Shown here: positions 35,521 to 47,916 of the stretch, piece after piece
How positions within the stretch are numbered: position 1 is the stretch's first letter
How the letters are laid out: every line of letters begins with the position of its first letter
NCBI GenBank assembly: GCA_003255065.1
Contig: QAOA01006662.1
Span: 462,809-526,808, forward strand
Source of the DNA: Cercis canadensis
Taxonomy: Eukaryota; Streptophyta; Magnoliopsida; Fabales; Fabaceae
Length of the DNA stretch: 64,000 nt
Direction: 5' to 3'
Notes under the pieces: generated by a model
The model's database searches: none
The model's input: only the letters and a program-made list of their open reading frames with translations
What the model was told of the DNA's origin: nothing
Made by a program: the position numbers and the translations under genes

Positions 35521-37169
35521 CTCTCTGTCTAGCTCATGCTCAGTAATTTTCTTGGACTGTGTAACTCTGTTTGGGAATGGGAGAGGAATGCTGGGGGTAG
35601 AGCTCTCTACCTAGTCCTGAAGGTGGACTGGCTGCTGTTTTGGGATAGCTTTAGGGGCTGCAGGGTCTGGATCCTTTTCTTGGACAGAATTGGGGACTGT
35701 GGAAGGCAAGCTAGGTTCTGGTACACTCACTTCCTTGCCACTACGCAGGGTTATGACACTTACATTGCCTCTCGGATTGGTGACTGTTTGAGAAGGTAAA
35801 CTGCCAGAACCTTGAGACTTCAACTCACTAATGGTGGTTGCAAGTTGGCTTATCTGAGTCTCCAAGCTCTGAATACTAGTCTCAGTCCTTTGTTGGAATT
35901 GGATGTTGCTGCTAGCCAACTGCTTCACTAAATCTTCCAGGCTCGGTTCTGGCTTGTTAGCTTGCTGCATAGGCTGCTTCATAGGTGCTTGGAACTGCTG
36001 GTTGCTTGAACTTGCATTGTATCTAGGCTGCTGTGGTTGGTACGTTTGTTGCTGCTAGTAGGTTTGGCCAGAATTTCCTCTCCAGCCAGGGTTGTATGTA
36101 GAAGAGTAGGGGTCATATCTAGGTTGTTGGTAAGGTTTGCCAAGAAAGACACCAGCCACTACTTCAATGCTATCATGGAGGGTAGGGCACTAATCCGTCG
36201 GATGACTGGCTAGGACACAAATTCCACATAGCTTGGCAGGAGCTTGAACTAGTGTGTGGCCAATTGCTAATTGTCTAACCAAAGATGTCAGTTCCTCTAA
36301 ACGGTTCTCCACCCTCTGTTGATCTACCAATTGCACCTCATTCACTCCCCTAGCAAGAGTGACCATATGTGTGCCAAATTGCTATGCATTGGTTGCCATG
36401 TTTTTGATTAAGTCTCTGGCAGCCGCAGGGGTCTGTCCACCAAGGCACCTCTAGAAGCAGCATCCACATAACTCCTATCCATAGGAAGAAAACCTTCATA
36501 GAAGTACTGGATGAGTAGCTGGTCACTGATTTGGTGATGAGGACAGCTCCCACACAGTTTCTCAAATCTCTCTCAGTATTCATGTAAAGTCTCTCCTCTA
36601 TGTTTCCTTATGCCACATATCTATTTCTTGATGGTAGCAGCTTTTGAGGCAGGGAAGAATCTTTCAAGAAAGCACCTCTTCAAGTCACTTCAGCATGTGA
36701 TGATGGATGACTGCAAGTATAGCCAATCATTTGCTGCTTCATCTAATGAAAAGGGAAAGGCCCTCAGCTTGATGTGCTCCTCTTCAATTGACTGAGGCTT
36801 CATGGTAGAACACACTATGTGAAATTCCTTCAAATGCTTGTGAGGATCTTCACCTGCAAGTCCATAAAACTTTGGGTGCAAGTGTATTAATCTAGATTTT
36901 AATTCAAAATTGGCATCAGGATACTGAATACACAAAGGCTGGTAATTATCATCAGGGGCAGCCAATTCCTTAAGAGTTGTAGCCCTAACATGCATGTCAT
37001 TATTTCCAGCCCCATTATTAGCAGCAAGATCAATCTCAAGATTAATGTCATTGGCAGCCATATTATGCTCTATATGATTAGGAGTTCTACGTGCCATAGC
37101 AAGTGTGTGCAAAATTCTCTCTATTTTAGAATCTCCTTCAAGTAGTTCAGAATGAGAGGACCGAGTCAT
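35521..37169 (-). pseudogene. Gypsy gag (Athila/Tat type), several stops
   Basis: It starts MTRSSHSELLEGDSKIERIL at 37169. The retrotrans_gag core follows (ELKSRLIHLHPKFYGLAGED, IKLRAFPFSLDEAANDWLYL, PHHQISDQLLIQYFYEGF). Then come the LEELTSLVRQLA spacer, a Cys motif near 36190-36240, a Gln-rich stretch near 35990-36060, a coiled-coil-like segment (35811-35960) and VITLRSGKEV. At least four stops interrupt it (for example near 35612, 36053, 36190 and 36571). It precedes the protease on the same strand in the normal gag-protease order. Confidence 0.87.
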
Positions 37170-38048
37170 ACACCAGGCAAATTAAAAATATAAAAACACT
37201 CTAAAACACACTAGAACACACAAAAACAGAAAAATAGGGAAGCAATGAAAGAAAAGGGTGAAAATCAAAACACACCAAATGCATTAGGCAAAGGCAAAAA
37301 GACACCAAAATAACACTAGTTGAACCATCTAAACATTTTTAAAAAAATTTCTACCACCACAACATGAAAGCTTGATGAAAATGAAACTCAAAAGTCAAAT
37401 AAAAAATATTAAAAAATTGGAAAAGTGGTCAAAACGATGAAATTCGGCTTAAAAACGCATACCTTATGGCATAAGCTATGACTATTGTCAGGCCATTTTC
37501 CTTCAACTGACCAAGTTTCAGGTCAATTGGAGCACAAAATTTTGGCTAGAACAGTACACGTGAAAACCACTAAATCAACCGAAACAAAGAAAAAACAAGG
37601 GGAAACTGGCACCAAGGCACCAGAATTCACACAATGGAAACTTAAAACATTAAAGGAAACAAAACAACAAGAAAAAACTATCACCACGATGCTCAGAAAG
37701 TATAAAAAATTTTGCCAAAAAGTGAACAAAGACGGCAAAGGAGACAGAATAGCGGCAAAGGAGGCTAAACAAGGGCAATAACAGTACCAAGTTCACCTCA
37801 AAATGGTTCTCACAGTGCAATTCCTTTGTCCACTAATTTGTAGCTCAATCCTAGTTGGTCAGAATAAAAAACAACACAAAAACTGAAACACTAAACAGGG
37901 AAAGAAAACCTAACAAATAAGGAAAACAAAATAGGAAAACAAGTAGAACAGGAAGAAAACGAATGAAGAACAATTACCAGAAACAAGAACAATAAGCAAT
38001 CAAAGCAGTAACGAAAGAGTCCTAAGAAGATTAATATGTTAGGTGAAT
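37170..38048 (-). other. Gypsy leader
   Basis: A-rich untranslated leader between primer site and gag. It is similar in style to 3036-3554 (shared motif CTCTAAAACACACTAGAACA-like). Open frames 37485-37781 and 37523-37738 on the two strands overlap and are accidental. Confidence 0.6.
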
Positions 38049-38066
38049 TCCCCGGCAACGACGCCA
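38049..38066 (-). other. Gypsy primer-binding site (tRNA-Asp, one change)
   Basis: On the minus strand it is TGGCGTCGTTGCCGGGGA, one base different from the tRNA-Asp complement. It defines the 5' end of the minus-strand gag-protease element. Confidence 0.85.
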
Positions 38067-38079
38067 AAATTTCGACCGG

Positions 38080-39365
38080 TGTCGAATCGTACAAAATTAC
38101 AATACTAATTGCAACTAATTTGTAGTATAGGATGCAACTAGTATCGTCTCCCAAGGATTCACCAGAACAACTAATCTAGTAGGACTTAAGCAAGAACAGA
38201 ATAAGGAGGGTTTTGTTGTTGAATGCAAAATAATCAGAATTCAAAAAGCAGTAAACATGATGTAATCTAATAAGAGAAAACGTAATCAACTCAAGCAGGC
38301 AAACAAACCCTAATCTTTCCTTGTTCACTAAAGATAACCTATGTCTGATTTAATTCTTGGTTAAATGTTACTTGGAACCTCTAACAACAACACTTAGAAT
38401 TCCTACTGATTTACCAATCAGGATTCAATTAATCATGGAATTAAGAATCTAGGCAACCGTTCTATATCACTAAGTCCAGATTAATTTAAGAACCGAATTG
38501 TCCAAGTTAACCATATATTAAAGACCTTTAAAGTATGATTATCAATCTGATTACTGTTATGAATCTAATCAACCGATTTAAATTCATACAAAGCATGCAT
38601 GCAATCAAAATACCATTCAATCACATGAAGAAGGGAAGAAGCAGTAACTCAAATTAAATTAAATCAAACCCGGTTGAAGCACAGGAACTCTAAATTATTC
38701 AGTTTGGCTCCTCTTGAATTGATTATAAACGAACTTAGCCCTCCATGAAAGGCTTAAACACAAGGCAAAAGTCTAAAACTCGAACTCAGAAACAGGAGGC
38801 AACAACTGCTCAAGGTAATTTCATATGTATGATTTTCCTCAATAACTTGAGAATAAATAATAGCTGGCTGCCTCCTCTAGGTTTCCTAATTACAAAATAA
38901 ACCTAATTTCCTAAATTATCAATGGTAGAAACGTAATCAAGCCCTAGTGTCATGTGTGCTAGCCCAATAAGCAGATGTTGGCCCAAATAAACATGCTCTG
39001 GTCCAATAAGCAAGCCTAAGGAGAGGAATCAGTCAATGCTGGGCGGATGCAGAAAATCTGGACTGCTTGCATGCAAATTTCAGTTGTCCAGACACGAGAA
39101 TCAGCTTCTGGCCTCTTCATATGAAATGTAGAATTTTCTGTCAGCGGGCCAACAAAACTGGAATCACATCAATCAGACATCTATAGCCCAAAATATAGTG
39201 AAAAACGTAAGCAGTGCCAGAATTTAACAGTTATGCAATTAAAATCTATAAGCACCAACAAGTCCAAATCTACAAAACATGTCTAAGGGCCATAAAAATC
39301 ACTAGAAACACACACTAAAAGACTAAGTATAAGGGAAACAAATAGTGTAAAATAATGTGTTATCA
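38080..39365 (-). repeat. Gypsy 5' LTR, about 1.29 kb (family B)
   Basis: On the minus strand it starts TGATAACACATTATTTTACA at 39365 and ends near CGATTCGACA (38080), about 14 bases before the primer site. The end is uncertain by roughly ten bases. It differs from family A. The matching 3' LTR is missing because the element is cut at 34960. Confidence 0.72.
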
Positions 39366-40375
39366 GTGCCTCTATAAGGCAGCTAGCTTTGCCTAAAGCA
39401 GCCACCAAAACAACTATCTATATCTCACTCTGATTTCATAATCAAAAATCAAAATGGAGAAAGGGAAACAATCAAAAGCAAAACAGGACCATATTGGCAA
39501 GGAAGTATTTCACAATGTCACAGAGAATAGAAGATCTGCAAATTATAAACCAAACATTTGGAAACTCAATTTCAATCTCTAGAAATACCCACAAAGAACT
39601 AATCAGAATACGGATGGCACAAGTGACTTCCATTTCATTACAAAACATTGAGAATTAAGCCTCATCTTAGAGCCATTTCCACATTCTCTGTCATTATAGC
39701 TCATTCCTAGTTAAATTTAATTTCACACGAAAATCCCATGAATCATTTTTTATTCTTTCCAAATTAGCTTATAGCTTCCACTCTATAAATCCCAAAATCA
39801 CTAACAAATCAGTAACACAGTAAATTTTCTACCACTTTTTGTCAAAAGTGAAAGGAAAACCCATATCATATTATTGGTACTTCCTCCTTGCTAGGCATCT
39901 TCTTACCCTTTTCTACATACAAATCTATTGAATTAGAAAGATTGAAAACAAATGTTTTCCCCACTCTTCATCAATCATTAGCTAGGTTAATTAGGGGAAT
40001 GCCATTCACTTTTTTCTTTCCTATTTCCGATCAATGTATGAACCCTGAACCACTAATTAAACTATTAGCAGCAAACTTTGTTCAAGTGAAGAGCAGTGGT
40101 GATGTTACCTGGCCTTCGACACTTGCAGTGGCGACGGTAGAAGGTTGTGAAGAGTAGAAAGTGAGAGGCAGTGCTACGGGTGGTAGTGTTGGCAGCGGCA
40201 GTACTGGCGGGTGGAGGCGTTGGTGGCGTTAGTGCTAGCAAGCGGCGTCATTGGTGGTGGTGACGCTGGCTGATGGCTGCGGACAAGCACACAGTGCCAA
40301 GAGCAAGGAGTTTCGGTGGGTCGAGGGAGGGGAGGGGTATCAAGGGCTCAGTGGAAAAAAGAAAAAAAGGAATTT
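39366..40375. other. Unassigned region with a GC-rich patch
   Basis: No gene family is recognised. A frame of 89 codons at 39888-40157 has no recognisable domain. From about 40095 to 40340 the sequence turns GC-rich with GGTGGTGG/GGCGTTGG-like runs, unlike its neighbours. This could be a captured gene 5' end or a simple-sequence patch. Confidence 0.35.
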
Positions 40376-40560
40376 CAAATACACACTATTTTAAGTGAAT
40401 TTAAAATACATCATATTAAGATTTTGAATTACACTATAAAAATACATTAGAATTTTAGAAATACTTTAAAAAATTACACATATAGTGTAATTCAAAATTT
40501 GTATTTTAAATACACTCTACAAATACATTATCTTTCCAAATACCTCATCAAACACACTCC
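40376..40560. mobile_element. Foldback (MITE-like) element
   Basis: A perfect 18-bp inverted pair lies at 40421-40438 (ATTTTGAATTACACTATA) and 40481-40498. Weaker outer arms contain TTTAAAATACA and its inverse. The right end has GAGTGTGTTTGATGAGG on the minus strand, a style common in plant MITEs. Ends and target duplication are not fixed. Confidence 0.5.
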
Positions 40561-40564
40561 AAGT

Positions 40565-41924
40565 TTTTGGCATTATTGCCGAGGACTATAATATTAGGAA
40601 CATTTAATTTCTATTACTCTAATCATTTTATTTTCTTTAGATAAATTTTGTTTAGCCTTGAACCTTTTTCTTATCTTTGTTTGTGGTTAATCTTTATAGG
40701 AGCTAGTCATACTTGTGTATGACACGAAGTAGTAACCAAAATCTTTTGGAGTTGAATTCAGAGATTGAACGCACATTGGTGAGAAAATCAAGGAAAAGGC
40801 TATCCCACTACAAGCTTAAACATCCGAGCCTATTTTCGAACAAGAATCTACCATGGCTGAACAAGCAAGACAACAGACCATGGGGGATTATGCAAGGCCA
40901 TCACTTGTTGGAATTGAGTCTAGCATAACTAGACCTTCGGTGAGCGCCAACAATTTTGAGATCAAGCCAAACATCATCCAGATGTTGCAGCAACTTGTGC
41001 AATTTGATGGACTATCGGATGAAGACCCTCATGCCCACATCACAAATTTCTTGGAAATTTGTGATACCTTTAAAATCAATGGAGCTAGTGAGGATGCAAT
41101 TAGACTGAGGCTTTTCTATTTCGCACTGAGGGATAAAGCAAAATCATGGTTGAAGACATTACCTCCTGGTTCTATCAAGACATGGGATGACCTCACTAAG
41201 AGATTTCTAAGCGGTACTTCCCTCCAGCAAGAACAACAAAGCTTAGAAATGATATATTCTCCTTCCAGCAACTAGATGGTGAAACACTTTATGAAGCATA
41301 GGAGAGATGGAAGGAATTACTGAGAAAATGCCCACATCATGGGCTGGATTTGGGGGTTCAAATGCAGAATTTTCACAATGGTCTCAGCTTTGGAACTAAG
41401 CAGCTCATTGATGCTTCTTCTAGAGGAACCATAAGCTTCAAAAGTCCTGAAGAATTGCAGAAGCTGATTGAGAACATCACTATGAACAATTATTGTTGGG
41501 GGAACCAGAGAATGAAAGTCAGATTAGGAGGAGTGCATAATGTGGACACTATCACTTCTTTAGAGCCAAAAATTGAGGCCCTGACTAAGAAGATTGATGA
41601 TATGAGCAGACATACTCCACCAACACCAATTATGAGTTGTGACATTTGTGGGGGAGGACATTCTAATCATGAATGCTAGGCATCCACCATGGGACCAACA
41701 GTAGAGCAAACAGATTACTTAGGAAATAGAATGCCCAATAATCCCTACTCTAACACATATAATTATGGGTGGAGAAATCATCCAAATTTCGCTTGGAGTA
41801 ATCAAGGGCAGCAAAGGTAAGGTCCTCTACCCAGATTTCAGCAGCCTCCTAACCCACCACAGAAGCTGACCATTGAAGATCAACTGTCCAAATTTATAGC
41901 AGCATCAAAAGGCCGATTTAAAAG
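40565..41924 (+). pseudogene. Gypsy 5' fragment: degenerate primer site and gag
   Basis: A decayed tRNA-Asp primer site (TTTTTGGCATTATTGCCGAG) lies near 40565-40585. Gag follows: MTRSSNQNLLELNSEIERTL, then after a frameshift the capsid core (EIKPNIIQMLQQLVQFDGLS, LRLFYFALRDKAKSWLKTLP, WKELLRKCPHHG). A Cys motif CDICGGGHSNHEC lies near 41638-41678, followed by a Gln/Pro-rich tail and LTIEDQLSKFIAASKG. It is closest in style to the gag at 54201-55124. Stops at about 41273, 41300, 41678 and 41818 make it dead. It is cut at about 41924 by an inverted Ogre-like LTR fragment. Confidence 0.85.
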
Positions 41925-42537
41925 CACTGACTTGTATGCTCTCACTTACTTTTTTGTCTTATTCTTCTTTGCTCTCTATATCTCACTTTCTCTTTTGCTC
42001 CCCTTTTTACCTGGTAGGTCTCTCCTCTCTTTTTTGTTCTTTTCTTCTCACCAACTTCTTTGGCCCCATTTTGCTTCTTCTTTCTCTATTTGCTCCTCTC
42101 TTATTAACCATCCATCACATTTCTTTTTGTTTCTCATTTTTATTTTTGTTTTATTAATCATTTAAAAAAAAATAACCAATGAAAATGATCCCTTATTGGC
42201 TCTTGTCAACTTTTATGATGCAAATATAAAAATACTAAAACTTGAAAAATTAGAAGTACAATTAAAATAAATATTTTTCAATAGACATTTTTTTTAGGCA
42301 TTTAAAGTAAACTAAAAACAAAACAAAAACTATAAAAATGAAAAAGTTAAGTAAAATTAAAATAGGCCAAAATAACAATCATTTTTTTTTTATTTTTTTT
42401 GCATATTCATTTTTCCCTTTTTTTTTTTTTTTTTTTTTAAAAATAAATTTAGAAANTTTTCCCTTTTTTTTTATTTTTATAAAAATAAATTTAGAAAAAA
42501 TTTAAAATCACAGCTCGAACAAAATACAATGTCTACA
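41925..42537 (-). repeat. Ogre-like LTR 5' fragment, about 610 bp
   Basis: On the minus strand it starts TGTAGACATTGTATTTTGTT at 42537 and runs to about 41925. It corresponds to the first 600 bp of the LTR at 25074-29075 (CT-rich segment included). The rest of the LTR is missing. It contains a single N at 42456 in a poly-T/A region. The frames at 41932-42165 are CT-rich artefacts. Confidence 0.75.
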
Positions 42538-42540
42538 CCA

Positions 42541-43190
42541 TGGCTATAGCAAATAGGGAAAAAGACTCATGCATAGTGGTAGGACTCTTATGGAGAAGAT
42601 GTGCCAGAGTTGCAACAATTTTCAATTTGGGTCCTTAGCTTGACTTGTAGTTCATCTAGGTGTGATTGCAATTGGAGTGCTTTTGAGATGGTAAGCAACA
42701 ATTTTACAATTTTATTTTACAGCTCTTTTATTCTTTAACTTGTAACTTGTTAGGAACTTATTATTTTACTTGATGTAGGTTCATACCAACAAAAACAAGA
42801 AAGCAATCGCTTACACCAAAAGAAGATGCATGATTTAGTTTATGTTATTTACAACTTGAAGTTGTGTAATAAGGAAGTAAAAGGATATCTTATTGGTGAC
42901 TTTGATGATCTTCGTTCTGATGATGAGTGGATAGCTGAAAATGAAAGTGATGAAGAGTTTGAAGAAATTGGTAATAGTGGTGGTGAGTTTGGTGATAATG
43001 ACATGACTAACTAGGAGATTGAAACAACTAGTGCTCTAAACTTTCGTTTAGAAGTTCATAAAAGCTTGATGCGGAACCACATGAAAACTTGAACACCAAC
43101 ATTGTAAGCTCTGAGGAAGAAGAATTTTGTGATGAAGCAAGTGCTAGTGAAGAAGATGATGGTCCAGGAATTGATTTAACTTATTAAACT
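42541..43190 (+). pseudogene. hAT transposase C-terminal (dimerisation) remnant
   Basis: It reads MAIANREKD and, after a frameshift, YGEDVPELQQF and LSLTCSSSRCDCNWSAFE. After an intron at 42691-42778 (GT-AG, 88 bp) come MHDLVYVIYNLKL, a DDEW acidic segment and an acidic tail (SSEEEEFCDEASASEEDDGP). This is the C-terminal hAT dimerisation region of the plant type with the C-x-R-x-W-S-x-F-E motif. Stops and frameshifts are present, and the catalytic part is absent. It is unrelated in position to the non-autonomous hAT at 15645. Confidence 0.82.
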
Positions 43191-43565
43191 TGTGGCTAGT
43201 TTTTATTAATTTCTCTTGACTTTTGGATGAATTTTGTTTGAGTTATTCTAAAACATTTTGTTCTCTTAGACTCTTTGTTAAGAGTTGTATGAGTGTTTTT
43301 TTCTCATTAACGGTTAAAACTTTGATGATTATTAATGAATTTTCTGTTAATTTCTCATTTTCATTGTGTTATATAACTTTAGACAAAAGTCTTATTTTGG
43401 TCTTTCACTTATTTGGATGCTATCAATATGGTCTCTCAGTGCAAAGTTAGATTAATTTAGTCCTTCAATTAATAATTTCACTTTAATGTGATCCTTCTGT
43501 CCATTTATTGCTAAGTCCACTAACGAAATGGATGATGTGGCCAGTTAAAAGTGATGTGACACTGT
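43191..43565. repeat. MULE/TIR-like segment, left half
   Basis: After decayed hAT 3' sequence, 43390-43565 contains phrases like TTAGTCCTTCAATTAATAAT and GATGATGTGGCCAGTTAAAA. These resemble terminal repeats of plant DNA transposons (compare MULE1 TIR). The Ogre-like solo LTR starts at 43566 and the segment resumes at 47917 (GCCACGTTGGATGCC). The element as a whole cannot be delimited. Confidence 0.4.
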
Positions 43566-44569
43566 TTTAGACACTGTATTTTGTTGGGGTTATTTTTTTT
43601 TTTGTAGCATAAAACAAAAAAAGAAGTGAAATTTGAGATATTGCATTTGTGAAATTTTGAGGTCATGCATCTTTTCAATTTGCCAAAAAAAATTGTGCAC
43701 AAAAAAAAATGAAATGATTATTAAAAACATATAAGTTCTTAATTTTTAATTTATTTCTTTTTATATATTTTACTTGGGCTTTTGCAATAAAATATACCCT
43801 TGTTTCGTTCCTTTAGCCTAGTCCATTTTTTTTGGAGTCCAAACCAAATCTCCCATTTAGCCCACTTGGCCTATTCCTTTTAGTGTTTTTAAATTTTTAT
43901 AAATGAATATTAAAAATAGAAAAATAAAGAAATTCTTAGAAAAAGTTTTTTTCTTGCATCACTAAATCTAGGAGAACTAATGAGAGAACAAGGAATGGAT
44001 TTCCCTAATTCCTTATTAGTCCAAGTTGGTGTACCTTATCTCTATTAAATAAATAAGTAAATAAAAAAAATAAGGAAAGCAAATTAAAACAAGAGCATCA
44101 GCAAAAAAAAAAAAANGGAAAAAAAAAAAAAAAAAGAGAAAAAAAAAAAAAAAAAAAAAGATAGAGAGAGAATTGAAGAGAAGAAGATGAGAAAAAAGGA
44201 GGAAGAAAGAGAGAGAGAAGGAGGAGCTTAGGAGAAAGGAAGGGAACCAAAGAGAGAAAAAAGTCCGAATCTCTACCAAATTCATTCTACAAGGGTACTC
44301 TCTGCCCTACTCTCCTATCTTTACTGTTGGTATTTGGATTTATGTGGATAATTTATCTATTTGTTGTTATGTATGAATGAAATGCTGAATTTCTGAATCA
44401 TAGTATAGTTTGATGGAATTTGAGATTGATTCTTATGGTTTTAGGAAACCATGGTGTTAGATTCTTAAATTTAAGTTCAATTTCTAATGTTGATATAGAA
44501 ATAATTCTAATTTTTGGATTTTGAGTTGTTTCTTAATTGATAATACTTGGTTTGGTTGTGGATTGTAAA

Positions 44570-46900
44570 TTTCCGGGTTTGTCAATCTTCTCTAGCAACC
44601 TTTAGTTTTTATTTTTCAGATAGAGCTGCAGAGCTCCAATTTTAGTAATTCTTTATTTATTAGAACCAATAGACTGATGAACACACTTTTTATACAATAG
44701 TTATCCCTAATACTTAGTCTTTTAAACCTCTTTTGGGCTGAATTGCATAGAGTTAGACCTCATTTCATGACTTTGGATCCATTTGTGCCTAATTGCAATT
44801 TCCAGCAATACTGAGCATTTTATGCTGTCTCTGTGTTTCATGCATATCTTGAGTTCTGGATGTCTAAAAATTCCGAGTCATACCTTGTAAGAAATCTAAG
44901 AGAATTTTCTACAACTTTATTTCAGGGCTCCAAAGCTAATTCGGACGTCCAGAAGGTCATATGCAGCCTGGAAGCCAGAGAAGACATGCTGTCGCAGGAT
45001 CCTGACCTACATGCAGTATTTGGGCCATAACTTGAGTTGTGGATGTCATATGGACCTGAAACTGGTACCATTGGAAAGCTAACAGACAGAGCTTCAATTG
45101 ATATCAGACTGGTTCACCATATTTTATATTGAAGATGGTCTTATTTGCAGTGGAAGTTGGCTGATGGTTCCAGACACCTATTGGCACTTAAATGGGCCTA
45201 ACTTCCTCATGACAAGTCCAAATGGGCCCAAATGAAAGCCCAATTAAAGCTAAGGCCCATGGGAACAAGTGTGCCCTAAGGGCAATTTGGGTGTGCATGT
45301 AATTTTGGAGGTCTATATCAGCACAAGGGGGCAGTCGAAATTGAGATGAAGTCTTTTAGATATTTTAGACAGCTTTTGCTCTTTCCTTAGTCTTTAAGTT
45401 TTATCTCTAGATATTTTGTAAGAACTTGGCTTCTCTTTTTCATGGAGGGCTAATTCATCAAATCAATCCAGGTTTTGGCTGTTCTGATTATTGGTTTTGA
45501 GATTATGTGTTGTTGTTATTCATTCAATGATTAATCTACTTCTTGCTTCCTTTGGACTATTCTGTTTGGATTGTTAAAATTCGAATTTGGATCTTCATGT
45601 GTGATTGCTTAATTGCATGTGATAAAAGAGGATTGTATGGTTGATTAATGTTTCTGAGCTTTTGGATGGATTAATCACCTTGGCTGGATCATGGACTTAG
45701 GTAAAACTAGACTTGAATGTTTGCTTAATTCATTTGGTCTTAGTTAAAACCGAATTCTGGTTGCTTAACCAGTGGACATCCATAGAACATTGAGAGGCTT
45801 CTTGATATGTTTTAAAGGCCAAGAACATGGTTAATAATTGAATGGATCATTAGAAATCAAGGATGAACTAAAATCAGAATCAGTTAAGGCTTAGATTGGT
45901 TGTTTTCCCTAAAACTCTACCACTTACCATTAATTTCTGTTAATCACATGAACAAACAAAACCCCCCTGTTGATATGCTTCTTAATATGATTCACTAAAT
46001 AGAACAATCCTTAGGTTCGACTTAGGGCTGCCCTATGCTGCAAATAGCTTAGGTAACCGACCTTAACTTTAATTAATTTGAGGAGCCTCGGCAGCTCATC
46101 AGAGACGTGTGCCTATTGTATGTAAAATTTTTCATGACCAAATTCCCCTTCTCTTGTTCCCAGTTTTTATTTGAAGTTGATTATTTTTCTGCTATTTTGA
46201 GCATGTCAGTCTTTTCTGGCAACCTTTAGTTTTTATTTTCTAGATGCAGCTACAAAGCTTCGATTTTAGTGATTCTTGATTTTTTTAGAACCAAGAGACG
46301 TGTTAAACCTGTGTGTAAAATATGCATGGCGAAATTCTTTTTTCCCTGCTCCCAGTGTTTATTTGAATTTAATTATTTTTCTATTATTTTGGGGTTGTCA
46401 GTCTTCTCTGGTAACCCTCAGTTCTTATTTTTTAGACGGAGTTACAGATATCCAATTTGAGTGATTTTTACTTTATTAGAACTAGAAAATATGTTTATCT
46501 TATTTATACAAAGTTCATGCCCAGATTCCCTTTTTCCTGCTTTCAGGTTTTCTTTGAAGTTTATTGTTTTTCTGTTATTTTGGGTCTGTTACTCTTCTCT
46601 GGCAACCCTTGGTTTTTTATTTTCTAGGTGGAGTTACAGAGCTCCAATTTGAGTGATTCTTGATTTTTTAGAACCAAGAGACTACTTCCTCTTGTCTGTA
46701 AAAGTTCCAAAACCAAATTCCCTTCCCATATTCCCCGTTTTTTTTTTTAGAGTTTTTGTTTTTCTTCTTTGCCAGGTTGTCAATCAACACTGGCAGCCCT
46801 CAATTTTTTATTTCTAGTTGGAGTCACGGGGCTCTGTTTCGAATGATGTTTGTCCCATTGGAACTTGGAGACATGTTTCTTTGTTATATAAAAATTTCAT
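44570..46900 (+). repeat. Tandem repeat of about 190-200 bp inside the Ogre-like LTR
   Basis: The phrase GTCAGTCTTCTCTGGCAACC or a close variant recurs at about 44578, 46203, 46386, 46587 and 46784. After subtracting the nested solo LTR the spacings are about 193, 183, 201 and 197 bp. Each unit also carries GGAGTTACAGAGCTCCAATT-like and TTTTTTAGAACCAAGAGAC-like words. There are about five diverged copies. The LTR at 25074-29075 has only about two. Confidence 0.85.
44675..46101 (+). mobile_element. Solo LTR, gypsy family A, 1427 bp
   Basis: It starts TGATGAACACAC and ends GGCAGCTCATCA, perfect six-base TGATGA/TCATCA ends. It is flanked by TAGAC (44670-44674) and GAGAC (46102-46106), a 5-bp target duplication with one mismatch. 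The tandem repeat around it normally reads ACCAAGAGAC, so the left copy has mutated. No primer site or internal region is present. It sits in the tandem repeat of the Ogre-like solo LTR. Confidence 0.92.
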
Positions 46901-47916
46901 ATTAAAATTATTTAGCATACATTCCTAGTTGTTGTGTAAATTTGGCCATATTTTCTGCTCTGTCATAAGATTCTTTTAGACATTGTTTTGCCTACTTTGG
47001 GTACTATCTTGGGACTATTTTTCTTGTGTTTTATTGCTATTCATGAGGTATTTTTGAAGGTTGATTGAGAATACTGTTAAAGTTTCTTGTACATCATTGT
47101 CTTGCATTGTTTTGAGGTCTTTTCATGTGTTACTTTGCTTTGCTTGTTAGTAGATCTTTTTGGTTGTCCATGCTTGAACAATTTCTTAATTAATATTTTT
47201 TTCTTGGCCTTATGAGCTCATTTGATAATTGTTGACAATAATATTTGTGAGTTGTAAGTGACGACAAGCTAAATGGCTCGATCTTGGAGCAAGGCAAAGC
47301 TGGAGATGAGAAGACTTTACTTTTGTTTTGTTTTATGTAACCATTTAAATTCCTATACTATTATTTGTAAACTCATGCATTTGCATTCATTTAAGGTTTT
47401 AATTGTATTCGATGTAGTATCTACATATCCCTTACTTATCATGAAGGATAGGGCGATCTATATGCATATCAGTGGCCCACTCTATCGTTCTTAGGTAAAG
47501 ATAAGCACCACCCCGGATGACGCAGTATGCTAGGAATGGGTGGAAGGATTTATGACACATTAGTTGCATGCATTTCACATTTAAATTTGATGTATGTATT
47601 CTTATTTACTTGTGTAGTTTATTATTTAAGGGATGAATAAATTACGTTTTTGGCCATATTATATTCACACAATTAATTTCGGGTAACCGTCTTTTAGACG
47701 AGTATTGTGGGGTGCCGAACACCTTTCCCACACACAAATTGACTCCCAAACCCTCATTGGTTCATAGACCATTTTTAAAATTCAAAAGGAATTTTTCTAA
47801 TTATTTTCCATTTTTCTTAATACAATTAGTGGTAACTCTAAGTTTTCTTTGAAAAATAAATTTTTTTTTTATGTCTGCCATCAGCGTTGCAGCTACCCTT
47901 TGGGTACGTTGTGACA

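Larger units (their letters stand above)
43566..47916 (+). mobile_element. Solo LTR, Ogre-like gypsy, itself interrupted
   Basis: It starts TTTAGACACTGTATTTTGTT (one change from the family TGTAGACA start) and ends TTTGGGTACGTTGTGACA at 47916, matching the family end at 55361. The flanking 5-mers ACTGT (43561-43565) and ATTGT (47917-47921) are a target duplication with one mismatch. No internal region follows, so it is a solo LTR. It contains a gypsy solo LTR (44675-46101), about five 190-bp tandem repeats and a purine-rich simple region (44100-44230, with an N at 44116). Without the nested LTR it is about 2.9 kb. Confidence 0.85.
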
